Source: Actinopolymorpha rutila
GTDB taxonomy: Bacteria > Actinomycetota > Actinomycetes > Propionibacteriales > Actinopolymorphaceae
DNA: 64,000 bases
Direction of reading: 5' to 3'
Assembly (NCBI RefSeq): GCF_013407855.1
Contig: NZ_JACBZH010000001.1
Span: forward strand, 6,200,001-6,264,000
Positions 48,425 to 58,100 of the stretch are shown here, in pieces (positions within the stretch are counted from its first letter, which is position 1; the number at the start of each line of letters is the position of its first letter). The notes below the pieces were generated by a model. It saw nothing but the letters and a program-made list of their open reading frames with translations. It did not search any database and was not told the DNA's origin. The position numbers were made by a program, and so were the translations under genes.

Positions 48425-48485
48425 CCCTGTGTCTCTGTGACCCTGTGTCTCTGTGACCCTGTGACCCTGTGACTCTGTGACTGTC
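48422..48485. repeat. 8-bp tandem repeat between dprE1 and dprE2
   Basis: From the dprE1 stop codon onward the sequence is built of 8-bp units: TGACCCTG, TGTCTCTG, TGACCCTG, TGTCTCTG, TGACCCTG, TGACCCTG, TGACTCTG and a partial TGAC. The array ends 24 bp before the dprE2 start and just before its ribosome-binding site. Confidence 0.9.
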
Positions 48486-48508
48486 GAAAGCGCACGAAGG
48501 AGATCGTC

Positions 48509-49270
48509 GTGAAGAACGCCGTGGGCGGCGTGGACACCGTTCTGCTGTTCGGTGGCCGCAGCGAGATCGGCCTGGCCGTCGTCCGCCGCCTGGTCGAGGG
48601 CGGCGCCCGCTCGGTGCTGCTCGCCGTCCGCGGCGGCAAGCCCGACCCGGACGCCGTGGCCCGGTTGCGGGAGTGCGGGGCGACGCTTGTCGACGGACTG
48701 GAGTTCGACGTCACCCGCCCGGACACCCACGAGGCGGTGGTCGAGGCGGCCGCCGCCCGGCTGGGCGACCTGGACGTCGTGATCGACGCGGCCGGCGTGC
48801 TCGGCTCCACCCCGGCGTACGAACAGGATCCGGAGAGCGCCGCGGACGCCGCGGTGGTCAACTTCGCCGGGCACGTCAGCCTCGGGCTCGCGGTCGCCAA
48901 CCGGCTGCGCGGCCAGGGACACGGGACGCTGGTCGTGCTGTCGTCGGTGGCCGGAGTCCGGGTCCGCCGGGCCAACTACGTCTACGGCGCGGCCAAGGCC
49001 GGGCTGGACGGGTTCGCGCAGGGACTCGGCGATGCGCTCGCGGGTTCCGGCGCGCGGGTGATGGTGGTCCGGCCCGGCTTCGTGCGTACCCAGATGACCG
49101 AGGGGCTCCCGAACGCGCCGTTCGCCACCGGGCCCGAGGAGGTCGCGCAGGCGGTGGTCACCGGGCTCGCGCAGGGCCGGGAGACGGTGTGGGCGCCGGC
49201 CAAGCTCCGTCTGGTGTTCGGCGTACTCCGTCTCGCCCCGCGCGCGGTCTGGCGCCGGCTGCCCGGCTGA
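48509..49270 (+). CDS. dprE2: Decaprenylphosphoryl-2-keto-beta-D-erythro-pentose reductase
   Basis: A 253-aa short-chain dehydrogenase. The cofactor-binding loop is VLLFGGRSEIG, the catalytic YxxxK is Y159-K163 in YVYGAAKAG, and Ser145 is in VVLSSVAG. It matches DprE2, which reduces the keto product of DprE1 to decaprenylphosphoryl arabinose, the sole arabinose donor for mycobacterial cell-wall arabinans. GTG 48509 follows AAGGAG by 7 nt. An 84-bp gap filled with an 8-bp tandem repeat separates it from dprE1. Confidence 0.92.
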   Translation: MKNAVGGVDTVLLFGGRSEIGLAVVRRLVEGGARSVLLAVRGGKPDPDAVARLRECGATLVDGLEFDVTRPDTHEAVVEAAAARLGDLDVVIDAAGVLGSTPAYEQDPESAADAAVVNFAGHVSLGLAVANRLRGQGHGTLVVLSSVAGVRVRRANYVYGAAKAGLDGFAQGLGDALAGSGARVMVVRPGFVRTQMTEGLPNAPFATGPEEVAQAVVTGLAQGRETVWAPAKLRLVFGVLRLAPRAVWRRLPG

Positions 49271-49342
49271 CCGTTGCTCTTCCCGGCCCCGACTGCCGCC
49301 GCGGCTGCCCGCACGGTCCGCGACCTGGGTAGATTGCGGCGG

Positions 49343-49888
49343 GTGAGGCCGGTCAGGATCCTGTCGACACTGTGGGGGCGCTTCGAGGTCGCGCTCGCCG
49401 AGGTGGCGAAGTTCGGGACCGTGGGTGCCGCCGCCGCGGCCGTCGACATCGCCGGATCCAACCTGCTGCGGTTCGGCGTCGGCATGGAGCCGCTCACCTC
49501 GAAGGCGCTCTCGGTGACCCTGGCCGCGACGGTCGCCTTCCTCGGCAACCGGTTCTGGACCTGGCGGCACCGGGCGCGGCACAGCCTGGCCAAGGAGTAC
49601 CTCCTCTACTTCGCGCTGAACGCCGTCGGCCTGGCGATCGCGCTCGCGGTGGTCGGCTTCACCTACTACGTTCTGCGACTACACGGACCGCTCGCGTACA
49701 ACCTGTCCGCCAACGTCGTCGGGCTCGGGCTGGGCACGTTGTTCCGCTTCTGGTCGTACCAGAGGTGGGTGTTCCTGCCGCCGGAGCTCCCGCCGGTCGA
49801 TCCGCACACCGGGCTGCCGGTGCCCACCGAGGGCGAGCCCGATGCCGAGGGCGAGCCCGAACGCGCCGGAAGAGGGAGTCAGGGGTGA
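49343..49888 (+). CDS. GtrA family membrane protein (Rv3789-like)
   Basis: A 181-aa protein with four transmembrane helices and the GtrA pattern: KFGTVGAAAAAVDIAGSNLLRF, FLGNRFWTWRHRARHSLAKEYLLYFALNAVG, and GLGLGTLFRFWSYQRWVF. In mycobacteria the GtrA protein beside dprE1/E2 is proposed to help move or recruit decaprenylphosphoryl arabinose across the membrane. A hydrophilic Glu/Pro tail ends it. GTG 49343 is chosen; the frame starts further upstream at 49274 with a basic stretch. It overlaps the AraC gene by 4 bp. Confidence 0.88.
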   Translation: MRPVRILSTLWGRFEVALAEVAKFGTVGAAAAAVDIAGSNLLRFGVGMEPLTSKALSVTLAATVAFLGNRFWTWRHRARHSLAKEYLLYFALNAVGLAIALAVVGFTYYVLRLHGPLAYNLSANVVGLGLGTLFRFWSYQRWVFLPPELPPVDPHTGLPVPTEGEPDAEGEPERAGRGSQG

Positions 49889-50319
49889 GCCGGGCGACCG
49901 AGGAGTCCAACCGCCGGATGCTGCGTGCCCGGGACGCGATGGACCGCTCGTACGCCGAGCCGCTCGACGTCGCCGAGCTGGCCCGGATCGCGCACGTCTC
50001 GCCGGCGCACTTCATCCGGACATTCCGGGCGACCTTCGGGGAGACCCCGCACCGCTACCTGCAGCGCCGCCGGGTGGAGCGCGCGATGTTCCTGCTCCGC
50101 GAGACCGACGCGCCGGTGACAGAGATCTGCTTCGCGGTCGGCTTCGGCAGCCACGGCACCTTCAGCCGGACGTTCCGGGACATCGTGGGCCAGTCGCCCT
50201 CGGAGTACCGCGCTCAGTCGCCCCGGCTGGGCGCCCCCTCGTGTTTCGTACGGGCGTGGACCCGGGTGAGTAGTGAGCAGTTTCGGAGAAGCGGCCGTAC
50301 GCCGGGCTCCGTAGGTTGA
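49885..50319 (+). CDS. AraC-family transcriptional regulator (DNA-binding domain only)
   Basis: A 144-aa protein made of the AraC DNA-binding domain: two helix-turn-helices, PLDVAELARIAHVSPAHFIRTFRATFGETPHRYLQ and DAPVTEICFAVGFGSHGTFSRTFRDIVGQSPSEYR. No ligand-binding domain, so it resembles the MarA/SoxS-size regulators. The next gene, a VOC protein 5 bp away, is probably its target and co-transcribed partner. GTG 49885 overlaps the GtrA stop (GTGA). Confidence 0.9.
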   Translation: MSRATEESNRRMLRARDAMDRSYAEPLDVAELARIAHVSPAHFIRTFRATFGETPHRYLQRRRVERAMFLLRETDAPVTEICFAVGFGSHGTFSRTFRDIVGQSPSEYRAQSPRLGAPSCFVRAWTRVSSEQFRRSGRTPGSVG

Positions 50320-50324
50320 GGGGC

Positions 50325-50744
50325 ATGTTCAACACCACGCGAATTTCACAGATCTTCGTCCTCGACCAGGACGAGGCCCTCGACTTCTACGTCGGCAAGC
50401 TCGGACTCGAGGTCAGCGCCGACATCGATCTCGGCTTCATGCGCTGGCTGACCGTGCGCGTCCCCGGCGACGGCGACCGGGAGATCCTGCTGGAGAAGCC
50501 CGGCCCGCCGTCCCACGACGAGGCCACCGCCGCGCAGATCCGGGAACTCGTCACCAAGGGCGCGCTGGGATTCACCGTCGGCTTCACCACCGACGACTGC
50601 CAGAAGACGTACGAGACCCTGCGGGCCAAGGGGGTCGAGTTCACCGACGAGCCGACCGATCGGGACTACGGCATCGACTGCGGCGCGCGGGACCCGTTCG
50701 GCAACCACTTCCGGTTCGTACAGCACAAGACGCCGACTTCCTGA
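50325..50744 (+). CDS. VOC (glyoxalase/bleomycin-resistance fold) protein
   Basis: A 139-aa protein: ISQIFVLDQDEALDFYVGKLGLEVSADIDLG, then DCQKTYETLRAKGVEFTDEPTDRDYGIDCGARDPFGNHFRFVQ. These are the two beta-alpha-beta-beta-beta halves of the VOC fold. The metal ligands of active glyoxalases are only partly apparent, so catalytic or binding role is open. AraC-VOC gene pairs of this kind are common in actinobacteria. ATG 50325 is 6 nt after GAGGGG. Confidence 0.88.
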   Translation: MFNTTRISQIFVLDQDEALDFYVGKLGLEVSADIDLGFMRWLTVRVPGDGDREILLEKPGPPSHDEATAAQIRELVTKGALGFTVGFTTDDCQKTYETLRAKGVEFTDEPTDRDYGIDCGARDPFGNHFRFVQHKTPTS

Positions 50745-50760
50745 AGAGGCAAGAACTGCG

Positions 50761-50806
50761 CGGGCCGACCGAGGTGGGCGATGTGGAGCCCCACTCGGTC
50801 GGCCCG
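50761..50806. terminator. Bidirectional stem-loop between VOC and DUF5063 genes
   Basis: Arms 50761-50773 and 50794-50806 pair perfectly over 13 bp, with further pairing of GTGGG/CCCAC inside. It lies between two convergent genes. No long T-run. Confidence 0.65.
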
Positions 50807-50854
50807 TTGCCGTTGCCGGTCGGCGTCGGTCAAGCGTCTGTCGACGTCGGACGG

Positions 50855-51427
50855 TCAGGCGGTTTCCTCGCGGGCGGAGTCCAGGCGGGCGTGCGCGATG
50901 ACCGAGTGCAGCGCGCGGAGAACCGCGCCCGCCTCGGCTCCCCAACTGGACAGGTAGGAGAACTGCCACCACCACAGGGCCTCGTCGATCCGGCCGGCCC
51001 GGTGGTGCTTGAGCCCGTGGACGAGCGCGGCCGCGATCCCGGCGAGGTCGTCGGACAGCCGGCCGTTGAGCAGCTCCGGCGGCTGGGCGTAGGGGTCGAA
51101 CACCTCGGTGTAGACGTCGACGTCGGTGAGAAGGTAGCCGAGCCGCTCGCGCAACTCGTCGAGGTCGGGGTCGGGCCCGATGTCGGGTTCGAACCGCTCG
51201 ACGGGTACGACGTCGCTGATAGCGCCCAGCCGGCCACCGGCCAGCATGAGCTGGCTCACCTCGAGCAACAGCATGGGCACGCCGGTCGCGAGGTCCTCCG
51301 CCCGGGCGATCTCGCGCAGGGCGATGAGGAAGCTCTCCACCTGGTCGGCGATCTCCTGCGCGAAGTCCTCCACCTCGCTGGGTGGCGTCTCGCTGGTGGT
51401 CGCCTCGTCGAACCCAGCGGTCTTCAT
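50855..51427 (-). CDS. DUF5063 family protein
   Basis: A 190-aa acidic protein: EVEDFAQEIADQVESFLIALREIAR, PMLLLEVSQLMLAGGRLGAISDVVPVERFEPDIG, and ALWWWQFSYLSSWGAEAGAVLRALHSVIAHARL. Matches the DUF5063 proteins that follow recR in actinobacteria; function unknown. ATG 51427 has a GGGGGAA ribosome-binding site. ATG 51592, which overlaps the recR stop and has GGAG 9 nt upstream, would add 55 poorly conserved Gly/Ala/Arg-rich residues. Both may be used. Confidence 0.85.
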   Translation of the reverse strand: MKTAGFDEATTSETPPSEVEDFAQEIADQVESFLIALREIARAEDLATGVPMLLLEVSQLMLAGGRLGAISDVVPVERFEPDIGPDPDLDELRERLGYLLTDVDVYTEVFDPYAQPPELLNGRLSDDLAGIAAALVHGLKHHRAGRIDEALWWWQFSYLSSWGAEAGAVLRALHSVIAHARLDSAREETA

Positions 51428-51584
51428 CTCACTTCCCCCCGTCTGCGTCTGGACCTCCATACCGGCCTTCGGGCCGGCCGCGGCGTCGGCTTCCGCGACG
51501 CCGCGCGATGCACGCGGGCCGGTGTGCGGGCGCCGCGCCGACTGCTCGGCGCGCAGGCCGTTCACGTCAGGTCGGCCGTTCACG

Positions 51585-52184
51585 TCAGGCATCGAGCAGT
51601 CTCCTTCCTTCGAACGCCCGTCCGAGGGTGACCTCGTCGGCGTACTCCAGGTCGCCGCCCACCGGCAGACCACTGGCGAGGCGGGTCACCCGCAGACCCA
51701 TGGGACCCAGCATGCGCGCGAGGTAGGTCGCCGTCGCCTCCCCCTCGAGATTCGGGTCGGTCGCCAGGATGACCTCCTGCACCGTCCCGTCGGCCAGCCG
51801 CTGCATGAGCTCCCGTACCCGCAGGTCGTCCGGCCCGATGCCTTCGATCGGGCTGATCGCACCGCCGAGAACGTGATAACGACCGCGGTACTCCCGGGTG
51901 CGCTCGATCGCCACGACGTCCTTCGGCTCCTCCACCACGCACAGCACCGTAGGGTCCCGGCGGGTGTCGCGGCAGATGCGGCAGCGTTCCTCCTCGGCGA
52001 CGTTGCCGCATTCCTCGCAGAAGCGCATCTTCTCCTTGACCTGGACGAGCACCTCGGCCAGTCGGCGGACGTCGATCGGGTCGGCGGCGAGCAGGTGGAA
52101 CGCGATGCGCTGGGCGCTCTTGGGACCGATCCCGGGCAGCCGACCGAGCTCGTCGATGAGGTCTTGGACCACGCCCTCGTACAT
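51585..52184 (-). CDS. recR: Recombination protein RecR
   Basis: A 199-aa RecR with the helix-hairpin-helix start [20 protein letters not shown], a four-cysteine zinc finger ([19 protein letters not shown]) and a Toprim domain with [14 protein letters not shown] and [14 protein letters not shown]. With RecF/RecO it loads RecA at gapped DNA. Length is typical. ATG 52184 gives the exact family start. The gene lies 70 bp downstream of ebfC on the same strand. Confidence 0.97.
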   Translation of the reverse strand: MYEGVVQDLIDELGRLPGIGPKSAQRIAFHLLAADPIDVRRLAEVLVQVKEKMRFCEECGNVAEEERCRICRDTRRDPTVLCVVEEPKDVVAIERTREYRGRYHVLGGAISPIEGIGPDDLRVRELMQRLADGTVQEVILATDPNLEGEATATYLARMLGPMGLRVTRLASGLPVGGDLEYADEVTLGRAFEGRRLLDA

Positions 52185-52254
52185 GCGTACCTCTGCTCTC
52201 TCGCGGCTGTGCGGCTCCCCACCGCTCGGTGCGGACGGCTCGCCGCGTCTCGGC

Positions 52255-52599
52255 CTAGCCGGGCAGTCCCAGGCCGCCCGGCATCCCGCCGCCGAGGCCC
52301 TGGGCCAAAGGTCCCAACTTCTGCGAGGCCAGCTCGCGCGCGTTGTTGGCGGCGTCCCGGACGGCGGCGACCACCAGGTCGGACAGCGTCTCGGTGTCGT
52401 CGGGATCGGCCGCCTCGGGCTTGATCTCGATGCCCTGAAGCTCGCCCACGCCGTTGACGGTCGCGGTCACCAGACCGCCTCCGGAGGTGCCCTTGACCTC
52501 GGTCTGGGCGAGTTCCTCCTGGGCGGACATCAGGTCCTGCTGCATCTGCTGCGCCTGCTGGAGTAGCTGCTGCATGTCGGGCGTTCCGCCAGGGAACAC
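52255..52599 (-). CDS. YbaB/EbfC nucleoid-associated protein
   Basis: A 114-aa protein: [26 protein letters not shown], then [45 protein letters not shown], and a Gly-rich tail. This is the YbaB/EbfC DNA-binding tweezer fold, which is encoded with recR in most bacteria. GTG 52599 is 6 nt after GGGAG. The ORF continues upstream to 52866 in poorly conserved Arg-rich sequence that overlaps the promoter region. Confidence 0.93.
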   Translation of the reverse strand: MFPGGTPDMQQLLQQAQQMQQDLMSAQEELAQTEVKGTSGGGLVTATVNGVGELQGIEIKPEAADPDDTETLSDLVVAAVRDAANNARELASQKLGPLAQGLGGGMPGGLGLPG

Positions 52600-52971
52600 G
52601 ATGATCTCCCTCGTCTTGGGCCGCGGAGCTTCTTTCCCGCCGGAAATCTTCCGCCCCGAGACCGCCGTGCGCAGGCCCCGAAAGGACCTCACACGGGCCC
52701 TGTTCGAGACGAACCGACCGGCGTACGACGAGCCTACGATGCCGCACCCCCAGGAGGGATGCCGGTCCCTGGGGCTTTCCGGGGCTGGAGCTGATCGCGG
52801 GACCTCCCGGAACTCCCGCCCGGTCCACTCACCGCCCGCCCAGCGTTTTGTCCACAACCGCCTCACCGGCGAGTTTCTCCACGGCCCGCGAGCGGCCCAC
52901 GCTCCCGGCCCGCCACTCCCCCGAGCATGAGTCGCGATCGCTCAGGCCCGTCCGCTCTCGGAGGAAAGCCC
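52600..52971. other. 372-bp divergent intergenic region
   Basis: Between ebfC (minus) and the secreted-protein gene (plus). Long frames overlap it but are Arg/Ser/Pro-rich and unlike any family. I see no RNA gene or strong terminator. A GGAGGA at 52961-52966 belongs to the plus-strand gene. Confidence 0.55.
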
Positions 52972-53730
52972 ATGCCGGCCACGCCCTCGCCCACTCGTTC
53001 GCCCCTCGCTCGTTCGCTCGCGGCTCACTCGTCCCGCACCGGACCAGACGTCGCCACGCGACCATCCGACACCGGAGCCCACTCGGCCCGGCGTCCACAC
53101 CTTCGACCCGCGCTACTCACCGCCGCGCTGGGCGCGACTCTCGGCGCCACCGTGTGCATGTTCGGTGTAGCCGTCGCTCCCGTGCAGGCGGCGACCACCG
53201 TCCGCGTCGCCGGCGCGATGCCCGACTCGGAGCTTCGGGGAAGCGTGGACCGTTGCGTCGGCGCGCAGGTCCCGTGCGCCACGTGGGCAGGCACCGGCGA
53301 CGACCACACCGCCCGCCGGCCGCTGGACGGCTTCCTCGTCGGGCCGGTCCCGGCCGGGGTCGGTGCGCTCGTCACCGACTTCGCGTTCGAGTGGGAGGAG
53401 GTCGAGCACCGCAGCCGGGTCTGGGAGAGCGGGCCGGACTCGGACGGCGGCTACCACGTCGACCTGACCGTCGACGTGCTGCGCGGGGAGTCCCTGACCA
53501 GTGCGAAGGCGCTGCGCGACTACCTCACCGACTACTACGAGCGTGACCCCGCCATCTGGCGGCTCGACGCGTTCAAGCAGCACGGGCAGCCGGGCTGGCA
53601 CGACGACACCATCGCGTTCTGGCTGGCCGCGCCGGGAGTGGGGGTGGCGGTGAAGGTCGACCGGGAGCGGTTCGGCGCCGGCGACCTGCTTCGCACCGCC
53701 TACGGCATCCGACCGGTGACCGACCGCTGA
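52972..53730 (+). CDS. Predicted secreted protein of unknown function
   Basis: A 252-aa protein. A long Ser/Thr/Arg-rich N-terminus leads to a hydrophobic export signal (ALLTAALGATLGATVCMFGV) with a likely cleavage at VQAATT near residue 75. The mature part has two cysteines close together (VDRCVGAQVPCATW) and FEWEEVEHRSRVWESG; no family recognised. ATG 52972 has a strong GGAGGA 6 nt upstream, better than ATG 52927. It meets the convergent MFS gene with 2 bp between the stops. Confidence 0.65.
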   Translation: MPATPSPTRSPLARSLAAHSSRTGPDVATRPSDTGAHSARRPHLRPALLTAALGATLGATVCMFGVAVAPVQAATTVRVAGAMPDSELRGSVDRCVGAQVPCATWAGTGDDHTARRPLDGFLVGPVPAGVGALVTDFAFEWEEVEHRSRVWESGPDSDGGYHVDLTVDVLRGESLTSAKALRDYLTDYYERDPAIWRLDAFKQHGQPGWHDDTIAFWLAAPGVGVAVKVDRERFGAGDLLRTAYGIRPVTDR

Positions 53731-53732
53731 AC

Positions 53733-55034
53733 CTAAGCCTCGCCGCGTTCAGGCTCCTCCGGCCGGGTGTGCCCACCGCGGGTGGTGCCCTCCGGGCCGG
53801 AGGGGTCGTCGATCAGCTCCGGCTGCCTGGCGTATCTCGTCTCCGGCATCCGCAACGCCAGCAGCGGACCGAACACCAGGATCGCCGCGGTGGCGCCGAA
53901 CGCCGACCCGAACGACAGGTTGTCCACCAGTACGCCGGCCACGAGCGGCCCGACGATCGCGCCCAGGTCGGAGGACATCTGGAAGACGGCCACCACCTGT
54001 CCGCCGCGCCCATGCATGATGTCGCCGATCACCGCACCCGGGGCGACACCGAGGAAGGCAGCCCCGACGCCGAACAACCCCATCGCGAGGAGGTACGTCG
54101 GCACCGTGGAGGACACAGTCACCACCACCATCGCCACGAACGCCACCGACCCGCCGAGGATCATCGCCGGACGACGGCCGGCCTGGTCGGCGACCTTTCC
54201 AGCGGACACGAGGGACAGCGCCTGGGCGACCGACCCGACCAGGAAACCGATACCGGTCCAGATCGCGCCGACCTTCAGCCCCTCCACGACGAACAACGGG
54301 ATCAGGCTCGACCGGACACCGAACAACGCCCAGCCGGTACCGAAGTTGCTGACGAGCGCGGCCTGGTAGGCCCGGTGACGAAACGCCTGCCGCAGGCTCG
54401 TCCGGTTCGCCTCGCCGTCCTGCCGGCCGAGTCGCTCGTGCAGGGTCGTGCGCGCCAGCGAGAGGGCTCCGATCGTGCCGGCCACCGCGAGCGTCGCGCC
54501 GTAGACGAAGAACGGCAACCGGGGCGAGACCTCGGTGAGCAGGCCGCCGACCACTGGCCCCATCAACCCGCCGACGAGGAACCCCGCCTGGAACAACCCG
54601 TTCGCCCGGCCCCGTCTGTCGGCGTCCACGACGCGCAACAGCAACGAGACCGCGGACACGGTGAACATCGCGCTGCCGACACCGCCGACGGCGCGCAGGA
54701 CGAGGAGTTGGAGGTAGCTCTGGGCAAGGCCCGCCACGGCCGAGGACGCGGCCACGAAGAAGATCCCGGCGAGCATGACGGTGCGCTCGCCCACCCGGTC
54801 GACCAGCCGCCCGGCCAGCGGGGCCGACACGAACCTCATCAGTGCGAACGCGGAGATCACCGCGGCGGCCGCGGTGTGGCCGACACCGAAGTCCCGGGCG
54901 AACACCGGCAGTGCCGGGGCGACCACCCCGAAGCCGACGGCTACCGCGAACGCGATCGCGGCGAGGACGGCGACCTCGCGCGGCATACCGGCGAACGGAT
55001 TGGATGGTCTTCGCACAGGCGCAGATGGTCCCAC
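53733..55034 (-). CDS. MFS transporter
   Basis: A 433-aa protein with 12 hydrophobic helices. Motif A is SAPLAGRLVDRVGERTVML and the centre has AGFLVGGLMGPVVGGLL; a second, weaker motif A is SAGKVADQAGRRPAMILG. It resembles DHA1-type exporters. Substrate unknown. GTG 55034 is the best start. It stands between dnaX and ebfC, genes that are normally adjacent, so it has probably been inserted there. Confidence 0.88.
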   Translation of the reverse strand: MGPSAPVRRPSNPFAGMPREVAVLAAIAFAVAVGFGVVAPALPVFARDFGVGHTAAAAVISAFALMRFVSAPLAGRLVDRVGERTVMLAGIFFVAASSAVAGLAQSYLQLLVLRAVGGVGSAMFTVSAVSLLLRVVDADRRGRANGLFQAGFLVGGLMGPVVGGLLTEVSPRLPFFVYGATLAVAGTIGALSLARTTLHERLGRQDGEANRTSLRQAFRHRAYQAALVSNFGTGWALFGVRSSLIPLFVVEGLKVGAIWTGIGFLVGSVAQALSLVSAGKVADQAGRRPAMILGGSVAFVAMVVVTVSSTVPTYLLAMGLFGVGAAFLGVAPGAVIGDIMHGRGGQVVAVFQMSSDLGAIVGPLVAGVLVDNLSFGSAFGATAAILVFGPLLALRMPETRYARQPELIDDPSGPEGTTRGGHTRPEEPERGEA

Positions 55035-55166
55035 AACGGTAAGGACCGTCGTATCCCGGTGTCGCTGACCGGCCAGTGCACCGCGAGGACAAACCCGCTG
55101 GTCAGCGCGAGCTCTTGCCGAAGGCCTGCTCCGCTGAGAGGCCTCTCCCGTTGAGGGGACCTTCCT

Positions 55167-58100
55167 CTAGTTGAGGGGGATCTCCTCGATCAACTGGGCG
55201 CCGAACTCGCGCTCGAGGAGGTCGGTGTGGGACCTCGGGTCGTCGGACAGCGAGTTGTCGGTGTCGGGGTCGACGTCACCGTCGGGATCGTGGGCGGGCT
55301 CGGCCGGCCGGGGGGTGTTACCCGCGGCCGCGGCGGCACGGGCCCGGGCGCTGGACATCGGGCGGGATCCGTTCCCCTGGCTGCCGGCGCCGCTCTGACC
55401 GGCAGGCGCGCCCCGATCGGTGCCGCCTCTCCGATCGGCGCTGCTCCTCCGATCGGCGGCATCGTTGTGATCGGAGCCGGCGTTCTGCTCGGCGGCGTTC
55501 TGCTCGGCAGCTCCCGAGCCGCCCGGGGTGGACACGGCAACGTCGGCCCAGCCGGAGCCGTTGTCCCAGCCGGTGCCCTTGCCCTGCCCGGAAGCGCCCG
55601 CCTGACCCGGACCGTCCGGGCGGTCGGCGCCGCCCCGATCGCCGCCGCGGGGTCGGTCACCAGGAGATCGGCCGGCAGTTCGGTCGTCGGCGGCGTGGGT
55701 GCGTTCCCCGGCCGGGGACCCGTCGTCGGCTGAGCGTTCTGAGGCAGGCTCGCCGGGTGGGGTGGAGCCCGGCACCGGCGCCGGGCTCGGCCAACCGTCG
55801 TCCTGACCGGCCGGGTCTGGTGCGTCCGGAGTCGGCCCGGCGTCGCTGTCGCGGGAGCGGCCGTTCGTGGCAGCCGGTGCACCTCTGCCGTCGTCGGCCG
55901 CCTCGCCCCCCGGCCGGGTCGTACGCCCTGAACCCGGGGAGTCGCTGCCGCCACCCCGGCCGGCTGCGGCCCGACCGCCCGGATTGCCGGCGCCGGATGC
56001 ACCGCCGCGGGGTTCGGCAGCCCCGCCGCCCGGCCCCTGGCCGCCTCTGCCCGAGCCCGAACCGCCCGATCCCGGACCACCTGGTCCCGAGCCACCCGGG
56101 CCCGAGCCACCAGAGCCACCCGAGGGGTCGATGATCGCCTCGATCCGCCAGTCGACGCCCAGCACGTCACGCAGCGCCTGCCGCAGCAGTTCGTCGCTGC
56201 CGCTGCGGGTAAACGAGTCCCTCGCGCCGGCGTTGACGAGCGCGACCGTGAGGGTGCTGCCGTGCAGGTCGGCGACGTGGGCGTTCTGACTCAGCATCAC
56301 CCAGCTGAACCGGCGCTTTCCCTTCACCGCCTCGAGGACGTCCGGCCACAGCCGGCGTACGTCGGTGATTCCCAGCGCGCCCGGCGTCCCCGCGCCCGCG
56401 GACGCCGCGCCACCCGACGCCGCGCCGTCGGACCCGGCACCACCGGACACCGCAGCGCTCGCGTCCGACTCCGCCGACGTGGATCCACGAGTGTCGGACC
56501 CGTCCGGCACAGCTCCACCCGGGGCGGACCCGCCCGTCGGCTCGGTGGACGGCGCGGACACCGACCAACCGGCCTGGTCGACGGACGTGCCGGCGGCCGA
56601 CGCGTCGGAGGGCTCGTGCGGAGCCTGGGGAGTACCCCAGTCGGCGGCGGCCGCCTCGGCGGCCGAGGGCCGGGCGGGGCCGTCCGACCGCGCGGACTCC
56701 GGCTCCCCGGCACCCACCCCGGGATCTTGCGTCGCAGACTCCGGCGGCGGAGCCGCCACCGGAGTGGAGCCGGCGGGCTCGGCCGCCGAGGGCCGAGCGG
56801 AAGTTCGTTGCGTGGAGGCCGGTTGCGCTGCGGGGGTGTCCGCGTCGCGGCCGGTGGCCTCGCCCGCCCGGGACGAACGCTCGGTGTTCACGGCGTTGCG
56901 CGCCGCGTCGCGCCCGCCGCCCACCGAGGGCCGCTGGCCCGACGGGCCCCTGCCCAGCTGGTCCCTCGCGGCGGCCGCGCCACCGGCCGAGCCGGCCGAA
57001 CGTGCCGAGCCGGCCGAACCCGTCGACTCTGCCGAACCCGTCGACCCTGCCGACCCCGCCGAACCACTGGGGCCGGCCGCCGACGGCACGTCCTCCCCGC
57101 CCGCGATGGACAGCCGGCGTTCGAGCCGGTCGAGCCGGGCGTGCAGACCCTGCTCGCTGTCGTCGACCGCGGGCAGCAGGATCCGCGCGCAGATCAGCTC
57201 CAGGTGTAGGCGGGGCGCGGTCGCGCCGCGCATCTCGTTCAGTCCGTCGTTGACCAGGTCGGCGGCCCGGGTGAGCTCCGCGGTGCCGAGACGCGCCGCC
57301 TGAGCGGTGAGGCGTTCGGCCTGGTCGGCCGGCCCTTCGAGCAGGCCGCGTTCGATCGCGTCGGGTACCGCCGAGACGATCACCAGGTCACGAAGCCGGC
57401 GCAGCAGGTCCTCGGCAAAGCGGCGGGGATCCTGCCCGGACTCGATCACCTTGTCGACGACGGTGAACACACTGCCGCCGTCACCCGCCGCGAGCGCGTC
57501 GACCACCTCGTCCAGCAGCGACTCGTGGGTGTAGCCGAGCAGCCCGACCGCCCGGGCGTAGGTCACGCCGTCGTCTCCGGCGCCGCCGATCAACTGGTCG
57601 AGCACCGAGAGGGTGTCGCGGACGGACCCGGCGCCGGCCCGGACGACCAGCGGCAGGACGGTCGGCTCGACCGGCACGCCCTCGCGCTCGCACAGGTCGG
57701 CGAGGTACTCCTGCAGCAGCTTCGGCGGGACCAGCCGGAACGGATAGTGGTGGGTGCGAGACCGGATGGTGCCGATGACCTTCTCGGGCTCGGTCGTGGC
57801 GAAGATGAACTTCAGGTGCTCCGGCGGCTCCTCGACCAGCTTGAGCAGGGCGTTGAAGCCCTGCGTGGTCACCATGTGCGCCTCGTCGACGATGTAGATC
57901 TTGTAGCGCGAGGACACCGGTGCGAAGAACGCCCGCTCGCGCAGGTCGCGGGCGTCGTCCACGCCGCCGTGGCTGGCCGCGTCGATCTCGATCACGTCGA
58001 TGCTGCCGGGTCCGCCGCGGGCCAGGTCGCGGCAACTCTGGCACTCACCGCAGGGCTCGGGAGTGGGACCGACCTCGCAGTTGAGGCAGCGGGCGAGGAT

